DNA of 48,935 nucleotides. It comes from Desulfuromonadaceae bacterium. GTDB lineage: Bacteria > Desulfobacterota > Desulfuromonadia > Geobacterales > Pseudopelobacteraceae. The notes beneath the pieces were generated by a model. The model was not told the DNA's origin and did not search any database. It worked only from the letters and a program-made list of their open reading frames with translations. Positions within the stretch are counted from its first letter, which is position 1. The number at the start of each line of letters is the position of its first letter. A program made the translations under genes and the position numbers. Shown one piece after another: positions 15,572-24,573 of this stretch. Location: positions 1 to 48,935 of the forward strand of contig JAQUIT010000024.1 in assembly GCA_028681335.1 (NCBI GenBank), read 5' to 3'.

Positions 15572-17980
15572 ATGAACTCATACAAAGCAGACCTGCACGT
15601 CCACTCCAGCCACTCCAACAAACCAACCTACTGGGCCATGCGCAAGTTCAATGTCCCGGAGAGCTACACCTCGCCCCAGCACCTGTACCGGGTCGCCCGG
15701 GAACGGGGCATGAATTTCGTCACCATCACCGATCATAACGCCATCACCGGCGCCCTGGAGATCGGTCATCTGCCCGGGACATTCATCAGCTCGGAAATCA
15801 CGGCTCATTTCCCGGAAAACGGCTGCAAGGTGCATGTGGTGGTGCTGCACATATCCGAGGGCCAGTTTACTGACATCATGCAGCTGCGTAAAAACGTCTA
15901 CTATCTGGTGGCGTATCTTCATGCCGAAAAAATAGCCCATTTTCTGGCTCATCCGCTCTACGCGCAAAACGAAAAACTGAATCTGGAAATCATCGAGCGT
16001 TCGCTGCTGCTCTTCACCACCTTCGAAATAAAGAACGGCTGCCGGTCGCCCCGCTTCAACGGTTTTACCAAGCGCCTCATCTCGTCCCTCGACGAATCCG
16101 TACTTGAGCGTCTGGCCAACAAGTACGATCTGAAGCCATACGGCGACACCCCCTGGAGCAAAGGCGTCGTCGGCGGCTCCGATGACCATGGCGGACTGTT
16201 CATCGCGCGGGCCCATACAACGGTTTATGACGCCACAACAATCGACGGGTTTATTACCGGCATCAGGAATGGTGATGGCTGGGCCGACGGTGAAGATGGC
16301 GGTGCCCTGACGATGGCCCACAGTCTCTACGGCATAGCCCACAGTTTCTACCGGGAACGGCTGGGTGATCGCCGCCGCAGCGCGACGCCGTTTGTGAGCG
16401 CCTTGCTTGACAGTTTCTTTAACATCGGTGGAGACAAAGCGTCGTTTATCGAAAAGATCCGCCTCTTCGTCCTCAAAAACCTGCCCGCTTCGCGCAATCA
16501 TACAGGGAAGAGCTTTGAAGAGATTCTCGACTCCGAGGCACGGTTGCTGCTGAGTGACGCCCCGTTTTTAAAGAGCATCAGCACGGTCGATAGCGACCGC
16601 AAGATCTTTGCGGTGACGAGCAGGCTCGCAAACCGGCTTATTTTCCACTATACGAACCGCCTGATGACCTTGCCGCTCAACGCCGGTTTTTTCGATTATC
16701 TCAATACGATCGGCACCATCGGGCTGGTGCACACCCTCATTTCCCCTTACTACCTGGCCTTTCATCACCAGCACAAAGGAAAGGAACTCATCCGGGATCT
16801 CACTACTGCGATTCCTGAAATGCATCATAAGGCTATCCCGGAAAAGATCGCCCTCTTTACCGACACTCTGGATGAGATCAACGGCGTGGCCATTACCATC
16901 AAGCGCCTGATAAACACCGCCCGGAGCCGCGGGGTCGAACTAACGGTCATCACTGCCGGCAGCGCGGGAGAAGAGACGGTCCAAGGGGTAAAAAAATTCA
17001 CGTCGGTAGGCGATTTTGTGCTGCCGGAATATCCGGAGTTAAAACTCAACTTCCCACCGATACTGGATGTAATGGATTTCATCGAGCGGGAAGGCTTCAC
17101 CCGCATCCATATCAGCACTCCCGGCACCGTCGGGCTCCTGGGACTTCTGATCGCCCGGCTGATGGATATACCGGTGGCCGGCACCTACCATACCGATATC
17201 CCCCAGTATGTGCGCAGTCTTACCAACGACGAATTCCTCGAACAGGCCGCCTGGAGCTACATGATCTGGTTTTACGGTCAGATGGAAGAGGTCATGGTGC
17301 CTTCGGAAGGCACCAGGCAGCAGTTGCAATCCCGCGGCCTGCCGCCTGAACGGATGAAACCGCTTCCCCGTTGGGTCGATACCGACACTTACTCCCCGGA
17401 AATGCGCAATCCGACCTTCTGGAAAAGCCGTGGCATCGGCCTTGGCAGAGTTGTGCTGTTGTATGTGGGGCGTGTCTCGCGCGAGAAGGGGCTGGAGATG
17501 CTGGTCGATTCTTTCAGAGAACTTGTGGATGGGGGAGCGGCGATTGCTCTTGCCGTTATTGGTGATGGCCCATACCGGGAAGAGATGGAAACAGCCTTAT
17601 CAGGGTATCCGACCCTGTTTACCGGCTACCTGGCGGGTGAACAGTTACAGCACGGCTATGCCTCGGCCGACCTGTTCGTCTTCCCGAGCGCCACCGACAC
17701 CTTCGGTAACGTGGTGTTGGAAGCGCAGGCGTCCGGTCTGCCGGTCATAGTTTCCGACGAGGGGGGACCACGCGAACTGATGATTGACGGCGAAACCGGT
17801 TTCGTCTTCCGTGCCGGCAACAAGAGCGATCTGGCAGCCACCATCAGGCTGGTGTGCTCCGACCCGGAGCGGATGAGCCGCATGGGGCACAACGCAAGGC
17901 GCTTCACACTGGAAAAGGCACCCGACAGCAGCCAGACCTACAGCACCATACTCCACCTTGACACACAAGGCCCAACCTAA
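15572..17980 (+). CDS. PHP-domain/GT4 glycosyltransferase fusion protein
   Basis: The 802-residue protein joins two enzymes. Residues 1-260 form a PHP-type metallophosphoesterase-like domain with ADLHVHSSHS (His9, His11, His14), ITDHNAITG (Asp54, His55), SSEITAHFP and a later GGSDDHGG, the expected metal ligands. About 150 helical residues follow. From about 415 to 795 there is a GT-B fold glycosyltransferase of family GT4: FTDTLDEINGVAITIKRL, GTYHTDIPQYV, LLYVGRVSREKGLEMLVDSF, and the C-terminal nucleotide-sugar motif FPSATDTFGNVVLEAQASG. This second half resembles glycolipid mannosyl- or glucosyltransferases. No signal peptide is present, so it is cytoplasmic or membrane-associated. Acceptor and sugar are unknown. 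A hydrolytic role of the PHP domain on a phosphorylated sugar or lipid intermediate is speculation. Confidence 0.88.
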   Translation: MNSYKADLHVHSSHSNKPTYWAMRKFNVPESYTSPQHLYRVARERGMNFVTITDHNAITGALEIGHLPGTFISSEITAHFPENGCKVHVVVLHISEGQFTDIMQLRKNVYYLVAYLHAEKIAHFLAHPLYAQNEKLNLEIIERSLLLFTTFEIKNGCRSPRFNGFTKRLISSLDESVLERLANKYDLKPYGDTPWSKGVVGGSDDHGGLFIARAHTTVYDATTIDGFITGIRNGDGWADGEDGGALTMAHSLYGIAHSFYRERLGDRRRSATPFVSALLDSFFNIGGDKASFIEKIRLFVLKNLPASRNHTGKSFEEILDSEARLLLSDAPFLKSISTVDSDRKIFAVTSRLANRLIFHYTNRLMTLPLNAGFFDYLNTIGTIGLVHTLISPYYLAFHHQHKGKELIRDLTTAIPEMHHKAIPEKIALFTDTLDEINGVAITIKRLINTARSRGVELTVITAGSAGEETVQGVKKFTSVGDFVLPEYPELKLNFPPILDVMDFIEREGFTRIHISTPGTVGLLGLLIARLMDIPVAGTYHTDIPQYVRSLTNDEFLEQAAWSYMIWFYGQMEEVMVPSEGTRQQLQSRGLPPERMKPLPRWVDTDTYSPEMRNPTFWKSRGIGLGRVVLLYVGRVSREKGLEMLVDSFRELVDGGAAIALAVIGDGPYREEMETALSGYPTLFTGYLAGEQLQHGYASADLFVFPSATDTFGNVVLEAQASGLPVIVSDEGGPRELMIDGETGFVFRAGNKSDLAATIRLVCSDPERMSRMGHNARRFTLEKAPDSSQTYSTILHLDTQGPT

Positions 17981-18076
17981 TATATTTCCCCAATACGCAC
18001 CGACACGCTCACGAAAACCTCCATCGACCAACAACTTCTCTCCTTTGGAGGAACTACATCAGGAGAATCCGTCATC

Positions 18077-18862
18077 ATGGAAACACTGAGAATCAATTCC
18101 TGGGATGAACTGTTAAGTGCGCTTTTTGCAGACTCATGGAACGAAGACATACGGCGTTTCCGGTCACGCTTTGCTTTCAGGGGGTTATCAGATTCAAGCT
18201 ACCGCCTTGATACAACATTAATGCGGCTTGGCGGGCAGTATGTTGAGCTGGAAAGACACCTGCTGAGAAACTTCAAAAAATATGCCCACCGCAACATCGT
18301 AGAGCGGGACTCTCTCTGGCACTGGCTTTCCGTTGCACAACACTACGGCCTTCCGACCAGGCTGCTTGACTGGACTTATTCCCCGTTTATTGCCATGCAC
18401 TTTGCAACATCAAATATTGAGAAGTTTGATATTGACGGCGTTATCTGGGCGGTTAACTACGTCAAGGCACATGAGCTGCTGCCGCAAACACTTAAAGAAA
18501 AACTTGAAGCCGAAGGTGCCAACGTTATGACGGTGAGCATGCTCTCTGAAGTCGTCAATTCGTTGCCCGAATTTGATGCGCTGGCCGACAACAAGTTGAC
18601 GATTTTCTTTGAGCCACCCTCCATAGATGACAGAATCGTCAATCAGCACGCATTCTGTTCTGTCATGTCAGACCCGTCCATCGCCCTTGAAGATTGGCTG
18701 GAGAACCAGCCTGGCATCTCCCGACGAATCATCATACCTGCAGCCCTTAAATGGGAGATCAGAGACAAGCTGGACCAGGCAAATGTGAATGAGCGCGTTC
18801 TGTTTCCCGGCCTTGATGGCCTGAGTCGCTGGCTTAAACGTCATTACAGCCCGAGCACTTAA
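18077..18862 (+). CDS. FRG-domain protein
   Basis: The 261-residue protein carries the FRG domain, named after its N-terminal Phe-Arg-Gly motif: FAFRGLSDSSYRLDTTLMR (Phe34-Arg35-Gly36) followed by AQHYGLPTRLLDWTYSPFIA and MHFATSN. FRG domains occur in many bacteria, often in phage-related or defence neighbourhoods. Their biochemical activity is not established to my knowledge. No signal peptide or membrane helix is present. A GGAG ribosome-binding site lies upstream of the ATG at 18077. It follows the PHP-glycosyltransferase gene by 96 bases on the same strand and may be co-transcribed with it. The window's other accessory genes (restriction-modification pair, nuclease-like gene) give weak support for a defence role. 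Confidence 0.8.
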   Translation: METLRINSWDELLSALFADSWNEDIRRFRSRFAFRGLSDSSYRLDTTLMRLGGQYVELERHLLRNFKKYAHRNIVERDSLWHWLSVAQHYGLPTRLLDWTYSPFIAMHFATSNIEKFDIDGVIWAVNYVKAHELLPQTLKEKLEAEGANVMTVSMLSEVVNSLPEFDALADNKLTIFFEPPSIDDRIVNQHAFCSVMSDPSIALEDWLENQPGISRRIIIPAALKWEIRDKLDQANVNERVLFPGLDGLSRWLKRHYSPST

Positions 18863-19012
18863 ATAGTCCCGGACAGAGACTGAGACGAGCAGGCACGACG
18901 AAGGAACCCACCCGGCTCTCAACACAATACACGCAATTCTGTCAGCAGCAGAGCACTGCTCTTTCCATAAGTTCCCCAGCTTTACCTCCCCCCCCAAACT
19001 GCAGAAATTGCT

Positions 19013-19041
19013 TTGACTACAGCTCATTAAGAATGTTATTT
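19013..19041 (+). promoter_or_regulatory. Candidate sigma70-type promoter of the chemoreceptor gene
   Basis: TTGACT (19013-19018) and TTATTT (19036-19041) are separated by 17 bases, about 80 bases before the ATG at 19121. The -10 match is only four of six, so this is tentative. The gap between 18863 and 19120 holds no other recognised element. Confidence 0.3.
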
Positions 19042-19120
19042 ATACCCATTAAACAGATTATCATCACTATTCGACACAACTCCATTGGAAACAAAAACGG
19101 ATGACAAGGAGAGTCACATT

Positions 19121-20755
19121 ATGTTTAAGGCTTTTGACAACTTAAGTATCAGGGTAAAGCTGGTCGCCGCGTTTCTTGTCGTGGCGGTTTTTTCCGGGGT
19201 GCTCGGAACTGTTGCCATTATTAACGTAACAACCATGAAGAAGGCTGATGACTTCATGTACAAAGAGGTCGCCCTTCCTTTGGCTGAGCTCCGGGAGATA
19301 ACCCAGGCGTTTTTGATGAACCGGATCGTGACCCGGGCCATGATCACCGCAGCTGACCCTGACGACCGGGAAGAGGCGGTGGACAACATCAAGGAAAATC
19401 TTGATACGATGGCCACATTGACCGCTAAATACGAAAAGCTTCTGAATCGTGCTGAAGAGAAGAGTGCCTATGCCGAGTTCAAGGGGGCCTATGAGGCCTA
19501 TCAACCGCTGTTGAAGCAGATGATGGATCTGTCGATGGACGGCAAGACCGCAGAGGCAATGATTATCGCCCAGGGGCAGGCGTCACGCCAGGCCAACCTG
19601 ATGATGCAGGCGCTGGACAAGATGTCGGCGGTCAGCGTGAAACATGCCGGTGAAACGGCCGCTGCCAACGCAGCTATCGCCCAAAAGGCGCTCATCGTCT
19701 CCGGAGTTTTGGCCCTGGCAGCGGTGCTCGCCGCCATTGCGATCGGACTGATTATGTCCGGGCGAATCAGCACACCGCTGTTGCGTCTGCGCGACAGCTT
19801 CCAACATGTGGCAGACGGCGACCTGACCATCAGGGTTGACTCAACATCCGGCGATGAGACCGGCAGCCTGGCCCGCTCCTTTACCGTCATGACCGAGCAG
19901 TTACGGGAACTGATTGCCAAGGTTACCGCCACCTCGTCAGAGGTAGTTGCCTCTACCAGAGAGCTGCAGGGCACCGCCACCGAAATTGCAACCGGCGCTG
20001 AATCAGCGGCTTCGCAGACCATCAGCGTTGCCACCGCCAGTGAAGAGATGGCTGCAACCAGCAACGACATCTCCAACAGCTGTCAGGTAGCGGTGGAGAG
20101 CACTCAACGCGCCAGCAAAGCGGCGCAGGACGGAGCTGATGTCGTTCGCCAGACGGTTGAAGGTATGCGCAAAATTGCCGTCAGGGTGCAGAACACTGCC
20201 CGCACCGTCGATTCGCTGGGAGCACGTTCCGATCAGATCGGCGCCATTGTTGCCACCATTGAGGACATTGCCGACCAGACCAACCTGTTGGCCCTGAACG
20301 CCGCTATTGAGGCCGCCCGTGCCGGCGACATGGGACGCGGTTTTGCCGTTGTTGCCGATGAGGTTCGCGCACTGGCAGAACGGACCACCAAAGCTACTCG
20401 CGAGATCGGCGAGATGATCAAGGCGATCCAGTCAGAAACCCGCAGCGCCGTTGCCGCCATGAACGAGGGTGTCCAGGAGGTGCAAACCGGCACCAGCGAC
20501 GCCGAACGTTCAGGGACAGCACTGCAGCAGATACTTGACGAGATCGATGCGGTCAGCAATCAGGTCCACCAGATTTCAACGGCAGCTGAAGAGCAGAGCG
20601 CCACTACCAGCGAGATTACGGACAATATCCACCGCATGACCCAGAACATCCAGGATACTGCCCGGGGCTCCCATGAAACGGCAGCCTCAGCATCAAATCT
20701 GTCAAATCTGGCTGAGGGCCTGCAAGGGGCGGTAGCACGCTTCCAGCTCCACTAA
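19121..20755 (+). CDS. Methyl-accepting chemotaxis protein
   Basis: The start at 19121 ([14 protein letters not shown]) is chosen for its AAGGAG site; an upstream in-frame ATG at 19085 adds a hydrophilic extension. The 544-residue chemoreceptor has a first membrane helix (about 11-32), a periplasmic four-helix-bundle sensor of the 4HB_MCP type (about 33-188), a second helix (about 190-212), a HAMP domain (about 213-265) and a cytoplasmic signalling domain. The signalling domain has the conserved hairpin tip [20 protein letters not shown] followed by [18 protein letters not shown]. It relays ligand signals to CheA/CheW. No NWETF-type pentapeptide for CheR/CheB tethering is seen at the C-terminus. 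The ligand is unknown. No chemotaxis cluster lies nearby. Confidence 0.92.
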   Translation: MFKAFDNLSIRVKLVAAFLVVAVFSGVLGTVAIINVTTMKKADDFMYKEVALPLAELREITQAFLMNRIVTRAMITAADPDDREEAVDNIKENLDTMATLTAKYEKLLNRAEEKSAYAEFKGAYEAYQPLLKQMMDLSMDGKTAEAMIIAQGQASRQANLMMQALDKMSAVSVKHAGETAAANAAIAQKALIVSGVLALAAVLAAIAIGLIMSGRISTPLLRLRDSFQHVADGDLTIRVDSTSGDETGSLARSFTVMTEQLRELIAKVTATSSEVVASTRELQGTATEIATGAESAASQTISVATASEEMAATSNDISNSCQVAVESTQRASKAAQDGADVVRQTVEGMRKIAVRVQNTARTVDSLGARSDQIGAIVATIEDIADQTNLLALNAAIEAARAGDMGRGFAVVADEVRALAERTTKATREIGEMIKAIQSETRSAVAAMNEGVQEVQTGTSDAERSGTALQQILDEIDAVSNQVHQISTAAEEQSATTSEITDNIHRMTQNIQDTARGSHETAASASNLSNLAEGLQGAVARFQLH

Positions 20756-20804
20756 GCCAGCCGTACAGATGTAACCGCGTGATTGAACGTATGTAATAAC
20801 GATA

Positions 20805-20834
20805 CTGTGGCGGAGAATATTTTCTCCGCCACAG
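20805..20834. terminator. Hairpin between convergent chemoreceptor and GGDEF/EAL genes
   Basis: A perfect 13-bp stem, CTGTGGCGGAGAA/TTCTCCGCCACAG, with a 4-base loop sits between the stop codons at 20755 and 20851. It is followed on the plus strand by CCATTTTCCC. Its position suggests a bidirectional terminator, although no long T tract follows on either strand. Confidence 0.7.
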
Positions 20835-20850
20835 CCATTTTCCCCCCCAA

Positions 20851-23517
20851 CTATTCCTCACCCATCCTGCGATTTATGACGACTGACGAACCCGGCAACC
20901 CCTTGGCTGCCTTCTTCACCTCGGTGGATATTGAAGCCAGCTGGGCGTATGAGGTAACCGGCGTCAGGCGTGTATTGACGATGCCGACAGAGATCGAGAT
21001 CAGGCCGAAGGTTTCCTGTTCCCCTTTACGGTTCACGGCACTGTAACAACCTGCGGAAAAATCCTCTTCACCATGAAACAGCGGCAGATGCTCTTCGAGC
21101 ACCCTGATGACCTGTGCCGCAATATATTCCGCATGGTGCGCGCCGCTGATGATGATGAAATCATCGCCACCGATATGGCCGCAAAAGCAGGAGAAGTCTT
21201 CACCGGATGTCCGCACGACGGCAGAGATGATTTCTCCGATCGTCTTGATGACTTCATCCCCCCTCTGGAAACCGTAATAATCGTTGAACGGCTTGAAATT
21301 GTCGATGTCGATATAGGCGATGTCAAAACCTGTGTCGGCCTGCAGCCGTTCGTTTATCTCGCGCTGGATGCTCTCGTTCCCCGGCAGCCCGGTGAGCGGA
21401 TTGGCACCTTTAGCCAACGTCAGGTTGATATCGGTGATGGCACTGATGAAGCGGTTGACATCCACGATACCGCAATAGATCCCGCCCCGTGCAACACAGA
21501 TATTGTCTATGCGAACATCCCCACCCTGAGATTGGATCGCCTGGGCAGCCTCTTTGATACTGACGTTAGCTTCGAAACCGAGCTGAACCGGAGTCATCAG
21601 GTCACGCATTTTATTTGAATGATTGATATGAAAAGCAAAGCCGTTCACACCGATGACATGCTCTTCGAAAAAAGTGGAGCGGTTGATAACACCGACCGCG
21701 CAACAGCCATCCACGACCGGGAGCACCTGCAGGGCACCATCATTCTGAAATCTTTTGAGAACGGCCGCGAGGTTATCGGCAGGGCTCGCCGGCACCACCG
21801 GGATGGAAATGTCACCAATGTACTCTGCACTGACAACCGCAGCAGCACCGCTGTCCGCACAAACGATTTCTCCCTGAGACGAAAGGTTTGCCAAGCTGAT
21901 GTGATGAACAGACGAGTCAGGGGTGGAAATCGAAAGTTCCCCGCAGGCCATGCCTTGAGCCACAAACGCTTCAAACTGCGGCGGGTCCAGCGGCCGGGCA
22001 AAGAAATATCCCTGCGCCTGCTGGCATTTACGCTGGCGCAGGAATTCAAGCTGTTCGACATTCTCCACCCCCTCGGCAATCACGTTCAGCTTGAGAGAGT
22101 GGGCCATGGCAACAATGGCCTCGACAATTGCTGCATCGTCCGGGTCGTTGACGATATCGCGAACAAACGAGCGGTCGATCTTGATCGTATCGATCGGCAG
22201 ATGCTTGAGGTAGGAGAGGGACGAGTAGCCGGTGCCGAAATCATCCACCGAGAGGGCAATGCCCAGCTCCTTAAGACGCAGGAGCTTACAGACCGTATCG
22301 CTCCCATCGCCCATCAGGACACTTTCTGTCAGTTCCAGCTCCAGATAAACCGGGTCAAGACCTGTTTCAGCCAGGATCTGCATCACCAGCGGCACAAAAG
22401 CTTTGTCGCGCAGCTGGCGGGCGGAGAGATTGACGGAGACCCTGAGCTTCGGCAAACCGGCGTCCTGCCAGGCCCGGTTCTGGCGACACGCTTCCTTTAG
22501 CACATACGTCCCGAGGCGCACGATCAGGCCATTCTCTTCTGCTGCATGAATAAACCTGTCGGGAGGCACAATACCGTGCCCCGGCCGCTGCCAGCGTACA
22601 AGCGCCTCCATGCCGATAATATCCTTGCCGTTGATGTCCATCTTGGGTTGATAGCAGAGGTAGAACTCACCATCATCAAGGGCCCGGCGGAGGCCGTTTT
22701 CGATACTGAGATGCTCGACAGCCTTCTGGTTGAGCGCTTCGGAGTAGTACTGGAACGCTTCGCCACTCTGGCGGGACTGATTCATGGCGATATGGGCATT
22801 TTGCAGCAGCTGCTCACTGGTCACGCCGTCAGCCGGAAAACAGGCGATACCGAAACAGGCGGTAATTATTGTTTCATCTGTTCCCACAAGGAGCGGCTCC
22901 GCAAAGACCTTCTGCAACTTGTGCAGAATCATGGCGACATCACCCTCCAGCACTGTTCCGCCAAGCACGAGTACAAATTCATCGCGATGAATACGGGCAA
23001 CCGTATCGTATTGACGCACCGCCGAGACAAGACGATCGGCAATGGCACACACGACTTCACCGCCGCCCCTATGGCCATGGGCATCAACCACGGCTTTAAA
23101 GCCGGTCAGGCTGATATAGACAACAGCCGTGTTTTTACTCTTGCGGCTGTTGAACGCTATCACCTGATTCAACCGGTCCAGCAGCAGGTTATGATTGGGG
23201 AGGCCGGTTTCCCGGTCGTAGTATGCCAGTTTTTTTATCTCGCGTTCGGCCAGATGAAACGTTTCCCGGGAAGTGCGCAGTTGACTGGCGTAGTTACTGA
23301 TCAACAGGTACAACAGCACTGCAGATACGATGATGAAGAGCCCCCTCTTCAGGACGGCAATATGTTCGAACAGGTGCGCATCTTTTATAAACAAAGAGGT
23401 CGCGGTATCCGATAACAGAATCCACACAACTCCGACAATCAGATAGAAAAGCACGATTCTGATCGGGGAGAGATTTTTATACGGCGCAACAGATGAATTG
23501 TCGATGGCTGTTGTCAT
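20851..23517 (-). CDS. Membrane c-di-GMP protein: degenerate GGDEF, EAL, CBS pair, second GGDEF
   Basis: The 888-residue protein starts after an AGGAGG site. Two membrane helices (about 20-38 and 56-75) are followed by a first GGDEF domain with a degenerate signature (IHRDEF, 176-181). An EAL phosphodiesterase domain covers about 270-520, and a CBS-like pair covers about 555-695. A second GGDEF domain runs from about 705 to 875, with GGDDF at 783-787. In the EAL domain Glu304, Asn363, Glu398, Asp425-Asp426, Lys446 and Glu482 are all in place, so c-di-GMP hydrolysis is likely. The second GGDEF is plausibly catalytic and lacks an RxxD inhibitory site. The first is probably regulatory. EAL-CBS-GGDEF proteins are a known class; the extra N-terminal GGDEF makes this one a four-module variant. 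Its output is unknown. Confidence 0.88.
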   Translation of the reverse strand: MTTAIDNSSVAPYKNLSPIRIVLFYLIVGVVWILLSDTATSLFIKDAHLFEHIAVLKRGLFIIVSAVLLYLLISNYASQLRTSRETFHLAEREIKKLAYYDRETGLPNHNLLLDRLNQVIAFNSRKSKNTAVVYISLTGFKAVVDAHGHRGGGEVVCAIADRLVSAVRQYDTVARIHRDEFVLVLGGTVLEGDVAMILHKLQKVFAEPLLVGTDETIITACFGIACFPADGVTSEQLLQNAHIAMNQSRQSGEAFQYYSEALNQKAVEHLSIENGLRRALDDGEFYLCYQPKMDINGKDIIGMEALVRWQRPGHGIVPPDRFIHAAEENGLIVRLGTYVLKEACRQNRAWQDAGLPKLRVSVNLSARQLRDKAFVPLVMQILAETGLDPVYLELELTESVLMGDGSDTVCKLLRLKELGIALSVDDFGTGYSSLSYLKHLPIDTIKIDRSFVRDIVNDPDDAAIVEAIVAMAHSLKLNVIAEGVENVEQLEFLRQRKCQQAQGYFFARPLDPPQFEAFVAQGMACGELSISTPDSSVHHISLANLSSQGEIVCADSGAAAVVSAEYIGDISIPVVPASPADNLAAVLKRFQNDGALQVLPVVDGCCAVGVINRSTFFEEHVIGVNGFAFHINHSNKMRDLMTPVQLGFEANVSIKEAAQAIQSQGGDVRIDNICVARGGIYCGIVDVNRFISAITDINLTLAKGANPLTGLPGNESIQREINERLQADTGFDIAYIDIDNFKPFNDYYGFQRGDEVIKTIGEIISAVVRTSGEDFSCFCGHIGGDDFIIISGAHHAEYIAAQVIRVLEEHLPLFHGEEDFSAGCYSAVNRKGEQETFGLISISVGIVNTRLTPVTSYAQLASISTEVKKAAKGLPGSSVVINRRMGEE

Positions 23518-23773
23518 ACGGCAGAAACCTCCTTCGGTAACGGGCGAGAACAGACTCTAGTGCCGAGGTGATCCTACACCGATTCAGGGAGCTGCAGCGT
23601 TACAAGTAGGTAAAGAGGTTGTGACGGCTTGATGGAGAGTGAAGCGAATAGTGATGAGGCTGGGGGAAGCCGCAGCGGCGGCAACCATACGGGAAAGACA
23701 ACGCTAAAACGCTCCGGTATGGCTGCCGGCTCAGGCGGCAAGCAAGATAATGTAGTGTCGGGCATACCTGCCG

Positions 23774-24289
23774 TTATTTTTGCGGGAACGCTTTTTTGAG
23801 CGATGTAACCGGTTTCTTATCAGGAGTAAGGTACCAGAGGAAACATGCCGGTTTGTCGTCCTTATCCTGGTCAAAATCCAGAGCCACACAGGCACCTTTT
23901 TTCAACGACACCGTACCGGTCTCCCGACCAAGCAGTGTTGCAACCAGCGAACCGAGCTGAGGCTCGTGCCCGACCACCATGACTCGCCCGGCATCCCCGC
24001 ACCCCTTCAGCTGCGTAACCAGTTCAGCGATATCGCCACCCGGCAGCAGAAGTTCGCTGGCGACAATCACATTTTTGCGGCACGCCTTTTCAGCGACTAT
24101 CTCGGCGGTTTGCACCGCGCGTGTCAACGGGCTGGTGATGGTAAGCCGCGGCTTGGGGCCGTATTTGCCGATCGCCGGACTTATCTTCTCAACCGCAGCC
24201 CGCCCCTTTTCGGTCAGATAGCGCCACTCGTCTTTCAACGCATCGCTACTCTCCACCGCTTCAGCGTGGCGCATAACATACAAGATCAT
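23774..24289 (-). CDS. sixA: SixA-type phosphohistidine phosphatase
   Basis: The 171-residue protein belongs to the histidine phosphatase superfamily. It has YVMRHAEAVE (catalytic His8), EWRYLTEKGRAAVEK, ITSPLTRAVQTAEIV and the second catalytic histidine in VVGHEPQLGSLVATLLG. This layout and the short length match SixA, which in E. coli removes phosphate from histidine phosphotransfer domains and the nitrogen phosphotransferase system. An AGGAGG site precedes the ATG. It lies between the GGDEF/EAL gene (256-base gap) and the GH3 gene, all on the minus strand. The gap at 23518-23773 contains an imperfect inverted repeat around CCATAC...GTATGG but no gene. Confidence 0.85.
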   Translation of the reverse strand: MILYVMRHAEAVESSDALKDEWRYLTEKGRAAVEKISPAIGKYGPKPRLTITSPLTRAVQTAEIVAEKACRKNVIVASELLLPGGDIAELVTQLKGCGDAGRVMVVGHEPQLGSLVATLLGRETGTVSLKKGACVALDFDQDKDDKPACFLWYLTPDKKPVTSLKKAFPQK

Positions 24290-24387
24290 GTGTATCCTCC
24301 TGGTTGATGATGTTTAAAGGGCAAGTATAGATCTCATCAAGGGCATTGCAACGCCGTCGGACAAAATAGTTACCACATTTTGCTCTC

Positions 24388-24565
24388 GAGGGGCTTGCAA
24401 AAGCCTTGTAATTCGACTTCCTCTCCCTTGCCTAGTGACACCTACTTCTGGTGACGGGGGGGGGGTGGGAGAAGTTGCAATCTGTTCTTTCATGGCAGCC
24501 TCCCCCCCCACCCTAACCCTCCCCCGCCAGGGCGGAGGGAACTTTTTGACTTTTGCAAGAGGCTC
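24388..24565. repeat. Inverted-repeat-bounded palindromic element
   Basis: CTTGCAAAAG near 24394-24403 and CTTTTGCAAG near 24550-24559 form exact 10-bp outer arms. Inside are a run of G with GGGTGGGAG, a run of C, and the hairpin CCTCCCCCGCC-AGG-GCGGAGG. The composition resembles interspersed repeats of the CCCTAACCCTC type often seen in bacterial intergenic DNA. It fills the gap between the sixA and GH3 genes. Confidence 0.55.
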
Positions 24566-24573
24566 TCTATGTA

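Noticed and set aside
15578..16501. A 307-codon minus-strand frame opposite the PHP domain
   Set aside because: The opposite strand encodes the PHP metal-binding motifs; this frame has no plausible domain or ribosome-binding site.
21619..23415. Two long plus-strand frames opposite the GGDEF/EAL gene
   Set aside because: They are antisense shadows of a gene with clear domains and conserved motifs.
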